Under the pieces are notes generated by a model. The model ran no database searches and was not told where the DNA came from. It was given only the letters and a program-made list of their open reading frames with translations. A DNA stretch of 64,000 nt from the NCBI GenBank assembly GCA_902587085.1, contig CACIJX010000003.1, positions 1 through 64,000 on the forward strand, in the 5' to 3' direction. Both the position numbers and the translations under genes were made by a program. Source of the stretch: an uncultured Pelagibacteraceae bacterium. Lineage in GTDB: Bacteria; Pseudomonadota; Alphaproteobacteria; Pelagibacterales; Pelagibacteraceae. This document shows positions 59,199-64,000 of the stretch, piece by piece (positions within the stretch are counted from its first letter, which is position 1; the number at the start of each line of letters is the position of its first letter).

Positions 59199-60431
59199 TT
59201 AGATTGTTGCTTCCCTTCTTATTGGTTTTTCATCTATTGGTAGGTGTAGCAGTGTTGCAACAAAGGATAATAAGATTGCTAAATACCACGCATAATCATA
59301 ATTCCCAAAAATATCATAAAAAACTCCTCCCAGATAAGCTCCTAAAAAAGATCCTATTTGATGATTTAAAAATACTATTCCGAATAGCATTGATAAATTC
59401 TTAGCACCAAATACCTGTGCTACGATTCCGTTGGTTGCCGGAACTGTGGCTAACCATAAAAGTCCAAAGGTGATTCCAAAAACTATTGCAGAAATATTTG
59501 ATGGAGGTAAAAATATAAATAACATTATTGAGATTGCCCTAAAGAAATATAAACCGCTTAAAAGCATTTTTTTGCTGTATTTGTCACTCAGATATCCCAT
59601 AATTAAAACACCTATAATATTGAAAAGACCTATTAGTGATAAAATTGCGAATGCAGTCCAATCATCAAGTCCTCTATCCTGGACATATCTTGGTACGTGA
59701 GTAGCCACCAAGGTGATTTGAAATCCACAGACAAAAAAACCTAAAACTAACAATCTAAAACCTTTATGCGCAAAAGATTCTTTCAAAACTTTTGTTACAC
59801 TATCACTTTTTACTATCTCTTTCTCTAAATCAACTTCTTGTTCTTCACTCTCTGGTTTCTTCAAAAAAAATCCTGGGATACACATTATAAATAAAATTAT
59901 TGCGAAAACTGTAAAGGTACCTTGCCATCCTACTTCGACCATTAAATATTTTGTGAGAACTGGAAAAATGAACATTCCTAGTCCACCAAATGCAGTTACA
60001 TAACCAGCGGCTTTACCCCTGCTTTGATTTGGAAAATGTTTTGTTACTACAGGTGCTAAGATTGTCCCTGCAGCACCGCCTAACCCAATACCAACTAAAA
60101 GGCCAAGATTTATTTGAAACCATGTACCAGTATTAAAATTATTACCTAAAGCTAAAACGCCAACACCATAAATTATAAGTGTAAAAATAACCATTTTACT
60201 TCCACCATGTTTATCAGCAAATCTTCCAAAGATTGGTGTAACAATTCCCCATATTAAAGCATGCAATGCTATAGCAAGACCAAATTCTGTATTAGAAATC
60301 CCACAATCAATCTCAAAATCACCTGAGAATAATCCAAAAGTTTGCCGAACACCCATTGTTACATTAACAACAAAACAAGCTGCAACTAAAGTAACTAGTG
60401 CTGTTTTATTTGGAAAAAATTTTGATTTCAT
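59199..60431 (-). CDS. MFS transporter
   Basis: GVRQTFGLFSGDFEIDCGISNTEFGLAIALHALIWG, GRFADKHGG, LSDKYSKK; about 12 TM. Confidence 0.85.
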   Translation of the reverse strand: MKSKFFPNKTALVTLVAACFVVNVTMGVRQTFGLFSGDFEIDCGISNTEFGLAIALHALIWGIVTPIFGRFADKHGGSKMVIFTLIIYGVGVLALGNNFNTGTWFQINLGLLVGIGLGGAAGTILAPVVTKHFPNQSRGKAAGYVTAFGGLGMFIFPVLTKYLMVEVGWQGTFTVFAIILFIMCIPGFFLKKPESEEQEVDLEKEIVKSDSVTKVLKESFAHKGFRLLVLGFFVCGFQITLVATHVPRYVQDRGLDDWTAFAILSLIGLFNIIGVLIMGYLSDKYSKKMLLSGLYFFRAISIMLFIFLPPSNISAIVFGITFGLLWLATVPATNGIVAQVFGAKNLSMLFGIVFLNHQIGSFLGAYLGGVFYDIFGNYDYAWYLAILLSFVATLLHLPIDEKPIRREATI

Positions 60432-61603
60432 TTAATCTTTGTAATAGCTTTTCTTAAATCTTCAATCAAATCTTTTGGATCCTCTAAACCTATATGAAAC
60501 CTTACTATATGATGATTTGGCTTAACATATCTTTTGAATACTCTTTGTATTACATGACTTTGATACAAAACTAAACTTTCAAAACCTCCCCAGCTTTGCC
60601 CTATACCGAATAACTTTAAGGAGTTAACAAATTTATAGATTGAATTTCTATTCTTACTATTAATAACTACTGAAAACAAACCAGTTGAACCAGAATAATA
60701 TTTTTTCCAGTTTTCGTAATTTTCACTTCCTTTTTTATATGGATAAAGAATTTCTTTAATTTTTTTTTCTTTTTTTAAAAAATTTACAATTTTTTTTGTA
60801 CTTTCCTCATGTTTTTTTAACCTTATGTCTAATGTTCTTAAACCCCTAATTACTAAATAAGCATCATCTGGTGATGCTCTGTATCCCAAAAGTTTGTTAC
60901 AAAATCTTACTCTTTCATAAACTTTTTTGTTAACAGCTAAGCTCCCAAGCATTACATCTGAGTGACCTGAGAGATACTTTGTGCCAGATGAAATTGACAT
61001 GTCAAATCCTATCTTCAAAGGCTTTATAAAAAATGGTGTTCCCCAAGTATTATCAATTGCAGTTATAATTTTTCTTTTTTTTGCAATACTTATTATTTTA
61101 GAAAGATCTTGAAATTCAAAAGTATTACTTCCTGGATTTTCAACAAAAATCATTTTTGTTTTTTTATTAATTTTAGTTTGAAGACTTTTAATGCTTTGTG
61201 GATTATAGAAATGTGTTTTAATTTTAAATTCTTTTAGAAGCTTTGATGTAATAACCCTTGTTGGGCCATATACAGCATCTGTTACTACAATTTCATCTCC
61301 TGGTCGACAAATGCTCATAATTGCTAAAGCTACTGCGCCAAATCCTGTTGATGTTAGGAATGTTCGATGGGCATTTTCTAATTCAGAAATAAAATTTTGT
61401 AGAGCAATTGTTGTTTGACTACCTGCCCTTCCGTATTCATAAAAATCGACTTTAGAACCTTTTTTGACAATATTCTCTTGTTTTAAAAGTTCTTGCATAT
61501 TTCTGAAAAAAACTGTTGAATTTCTAACTACAGCAGGATTTGCGGATCTTGAAATTTTACCTTGGGCAAGAATTTTCAATTTTGTAATATCTGAATATTT
61601 CAT
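60428..61603 (-). CDS. metC: cystathionine beta-lyase (Cys/Met metabolism PLP enzyme)
   Basis: YEYGRAGSQTTIALQ, IDNTWGTPFFIKPLKIGFDMSISSGTKYLSGHSD. Confidence 0.9.
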   Translation of the reverse strand: MKYSDITKLKILAQGKISRSANPAVVRNSTVFFRNMQELLKQENIVKKGSKVDFYEYGRAGSQTTIALQNFISELENAHRTFLTSTGFGAVALAIMSICRPGDEIVVTDAVYGPTRVITSKLLKEFKIKTHFYNPQSIKSLQTKINKKTKMIFVENPGSNTFEFQDLSKIISIAKKRKIITAIDNTWGTPFFIKPLKIGFDMSISSGTKYLSGHSDVMLGSLAVNKKVYERVRFCNKLLGYRASPDDAYLVIRGLRTLDIRLKKHEESTKKIVNFLKKEKKIKEILYPYKKGSENYENWKKYYSGSTGLFSVVINSKNRNSIYKFVNSLKLFGIGQSWGGFESLVLYQSHVIQRVFKRYVKPNHHIVRFHIGLEDPKDLIEDLRKAITKIK

Positions 61604-62101
61604 TTATATATTTTCACACCCCGTTATCCATAAATCGTAAACTGGGTGATCGAATGGTGCTAACGTTCTATTTGATGAAAAAGTCCAGCCATTAAAAACA
61701 AAAACTTTTTCGTCCTTTTTGTCAGATAAATCTTTTACTTGCAAATAAACGACAAAGCCAGAATAATTTTTTTCAATTACTTTTTTGCAGTTTTTAGGGA
61801 ATATCTCTAAATAACCAAACTTTTTTTTATTCCCAAGATTTATATTTATATCTGATGTTTTGGCTGTAATTTTATCTAAGGCTCTCAAATTGACAATAAT
61901 CTGCTCATTTTTTAACTTATTTTTTTTCTCCTTAGATTTAATTTTTATAGCTTCTTCCTCATTATTAATTTCGTTAGTATCAGCCTCTTCCTCAAAAGTT
62001 GGTTCTAGGTCTTGTAATATTATATTATCCTGCGAGTTTATAGGTGAGAAAAAAAATAATATGAGTATAAATAAACTTAAATTAAGGTTTCCAAGTTTCA
62101 T
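61604..62101 (-). CDS. DUF2155 domain-containing protein
   Basis: VNLRALDKITAKTSDININLGNKKKFGYLEIFPKNC...VFNGWTFSSNRTLAPFDHPVYDLWITGC. Confidence 0.85.
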   Translation of the reverse strand: MKLGNLNLSLFILILFFFSPINSQDNIILQDLEPTFEEEADTNEINNEEEAIKIKSKEKKNKLKNEQIIVNLRALDKITAKTSDININLGNKKKFGYLEIFPKNCKKVIEKNYSGFVVYLQVKDLSDKKDEKVFVFNGWTFSSNRTLAPFDHPVYDLWITGCENI

Positions 62102-62438
62102 ATTTCTTAAATTTCTTGCCCGCTTTACTGATTCTATTTGGCCTATAAGAATCAGAAGTACCGGTTTTATTCTCTGAATGTGGCTTTTGCCACGTGTATT
62201 TCTTTTCTTTGTTCTTATCAGGAATATTGTTGGTTGTGTGATGAATCCAGGAAAACCAGTCAGAGGTTATTTTAGATGCATTAATCTCACCCTTGTAAAT
62301 GACCCATCTCTTATCTTTTTTGTTTTTGTAGTATTTATTTCCAAGTTTATCTCTCCCTACTAATTTGCCAAAAAAAATTGTATACAAAAAAGTTCCGAAA
62401 GTTTGTGAGTTCCACCAAGTAAAAATTTGTTTAAACAT
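62082..62438 (-). CDS. NDUFA12-family NADH:ubiquinone oxidoreductase accessory subunit
   Basis: GKLVGRDKLGNKYYKNKKDKRWVIYKGEINASKITSDWFSWIHHTTNNIPD. Confidence 0.9.
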   Translation of the reverse strand: MFKQIFTWWNSQTFGTFLYTIFFGKLVGRDKLGNKYYKNKKDKRWVIYKGEINASKITSDWFSWIHHTTNNIPDKNKEKKYTWQKPHSENKTGTSDSYRPNRISKAGKKFKKYETWKP

Positions 62439-62553
62439 TTTTTATTATTTTAAATCCACACAATTTTTAATTGTATCATAAAAATATGGACACAGCTAAA
62501 ATATCGTATATATCTTAAAAAACGTTACTTTCAACAAACTTTAAGGAAATTTT

Positions 62554-63390
62554 ATGACAAAATATTTAGTAGAAACGTATTATACTTGCTCATTTAAAAT
62601 AATTCATGAGTTAGATGAGCTAAATGAAAAATCATTATCTGATATTGATAACAGGAAAGATGGTAAGGTCGAAATTGTTGATGTAACAGTTAATAATAGA
62701 AAAACAAAGAAAGCAGGGCAACAAAAAGACTCGAAAATCTTAGATGTAAAAGAAAACGTTAAAATTAATCACATATCAAATACTCAAAAATCAGGTGATA
62801 TAAAATCAGAGGCAATTAATAGAGCTCAACAAATTGGAGAAAATTATAATTTAAAAAAATCTGAAAAAAGATTCCAAATGCCAGATAGAAGGAAGGGCTA
62901 CATACAAAAAGCTACCGTTGGTGATCATAAAATTTATTTGCACACAGGTGAATATGATGATGGTAAAATAGGAGAAATATTTATTGATACAAATAAAGAA
63001 GGTGAATTAGTAAAAGCACTTATGAATAACTTTGCTATAGCCATTTCACTTGGTTTACAATACGGTGTTCCACTTGACGAATTCGTAGACGCTTTTCTTG
63101 ATACAAAGTTTGAGCCTTCAGGAAAGGTATATGGTAATGATAGGATATTGAGTGCAACTTCAATTTTAGACTATATATTTAGAGAGTTAGCAGTATCTTA
63201 TCTTGGAAAAGAAGAATTAGCACACACCCCTAGTATTAGAAGTTCAGGAGCAGAAAAAGAATTAAATCAAGATGATAAATTCTTAAAAATTGTAAAGAAT
63301 ATTACAAGTAAAGGTTTTGTTAGAAGTAACTATCAAGATAAATTGGTGGATCTAAGCGATGTTAGAATTAATTTAAAAAGTAAAAGCTAA
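62554..63390 (+). CDS. standalone TSCPD / class II ribonucleotide reductase (NrdJ) C-terminal-like protein
   Basis: [93 protein letters not shown]. Confidence 0.85.
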   Translation: MTKYLVETYYTCSFKIIHELDELNEKSLSDIDNRKDGKVEIVDVTVNNRKTKKAGQQKDSKILDVKENVKINHISNTQKSGDIKSEAINRAQQIGENYNLKKSEKRFQMPDRRKGYIQKATVGDHKIYLHTGEYDDGKIGEIFIDTNKEGELVKALMNNFAIAISLGLQYGVPLDEFVDAFLDTKFEPSGKVYGNDRILSATSILDYIFRELAVSYLGKEELAHTPSIRSSGAEKELNQDDKFLKIVKNITSKGFVRSNYQDKLVDLSDVRINLKSKS

Positions 63391-64000
63391 TTATCCTTTT
63401 TTATAGTTTTAATTTTTAAATCTCTTAATTGTTTTTCTGGTATTTCTGAAGGGGCTTCCATCAAAAGGTCCTGAGCGTTTTGATTAAGAGGAAATAAAGT
63501 AACTTCCCTTATATTTTTTTGGTCTGCTAAAAGCATTACAATTCTATCGATTCCTGGGGCCATACCGCCATGGGGAGGCGCTCCAAAAGATAGAGCTTTG
63601 ATCATACCGGCAAAGTTTTTCTCTACAAAACTTTTTGAATGCCCAACTTTATTAAAGACTTTAAACAAATATTCCACAATATGATTTCTAATTGCTCCTG
63701 AAGATAATTCATATCCGTTACATACCAAATCATATTGATAAGCCAAAATTTCTAAAGGATCTTTTTTATCAAAATCTTTTATGTCAATTTGGGGCATTGA
63801 AAAAGGATTGTGGCTAAAGTCAATTTTTTTTTCTTTTTCGTCAAAATGATACATTGGGAAGTCAATTATCCAACAAAATTCAAATTTTGAACTATCAATA
63901 AGAGCCAACTCCTCAGCAATCTTTTGCCTTACAATACCAGCGAATTTATTAGCCTCGGTTACCTTATTACATACAAAAAAAACTGAGTCTTTTTCACTTA
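63387..64000 (-). CDS. aspS: aspartyl-tRNA synthetase, C-terminal part (N-terminus outside window)
   Basis: Frame stays open to window edge (...[29 protein letters not shown]...); [54 protein letters not shown]. Confidence 0.95.
   Translation of the reverse strand, partial: SEKDSVFFVCNKVTEANKFAGIVRQKIAEELALIDSSKFEFCWIIDFPMYHFDEKEKKIDFSHNPFSMPQIDIKDFDKKDPLEILAYQYDLVCNGYELSSGAIRNHIVEYLFKVFNKVGHSKSFVEKNFAGMIKALSFGAPPHGGMAPGIDRIVMLLADQKNIREVTLFPLNQNAQDLLMEAPSEIPEKQLRDLKIKTIKKDN

Noticed and set aside
1-64000. CRISPR array, prophage, transposon or toxin-antitoxin module
   Set aside because: Read for regularly spaced repeats, integrases/transposases and paired small ORFs; none seen beyond AT homopolymer runs and the rpoZ tail repeat.
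1-64000. Riboswitches (SAM-type, glycine, B12, TPP) upstream of metC, nrdA, cimA, speDE
   Set aside because: Upstream gaps are absent or too short (metC directly follows its upstream gene), and no recognisable aptamer core was found in the nrdA intergenic region. A covariance-model search would be needed to exclude them.

Overview
AT-rich, very compact bacterial chromosome segment. Gene content and protein style suggest a streamlined marine alphaproteobacterium (SAR11/Pelagibacterales-like); this is inferred, since no search was possible. Roughly 1-32 kb and 58-64 kb are mostly core metabolism: purB-C-S-Q-L, bolA-grxD, rpsD, cimA, cysS, nadE, type II DAHP synthase, glmS with an acetyltransferase-only glmU, prpBC, nrdAB, dusA, rpoZ, metC, aspS. 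About 32-35 kb and 41-58 kb form a glycan/cell-surface accessory island of mixed gene orientation: several glycosyltransferases, dTDP- and GDP-sugar enzymes, two DUF4422-like paralogues, a tRNA-Met, and a carbamoyltransferase/DUF5989/SxtJ triplet. The best candidate for a coherent, under-described system is the 34.9-41.3 kb cluster: an AdoMet decarboxylase-spermidine synthase fusion, a class II aldolase, a class II aldolase-SDR fusion, mtnA, mtnP and apt. It could encode polyamine synthesis coupled to complete disposal of the by-product methylthioadenosine (a DHAP-shunt-like route). Other items of note: a CADD-like protein with apparently intact pABA-synthase residues, an orphan C-terminal domain of class II ribonucleotide reductase (NrdJ), a tandem-duplicated winged-HTH regulator, near-leaderless promoter arrangements, and convergent genes sharing stop codons. 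No CRISPR array, rRNA, prophage or insertion sequence was seen.
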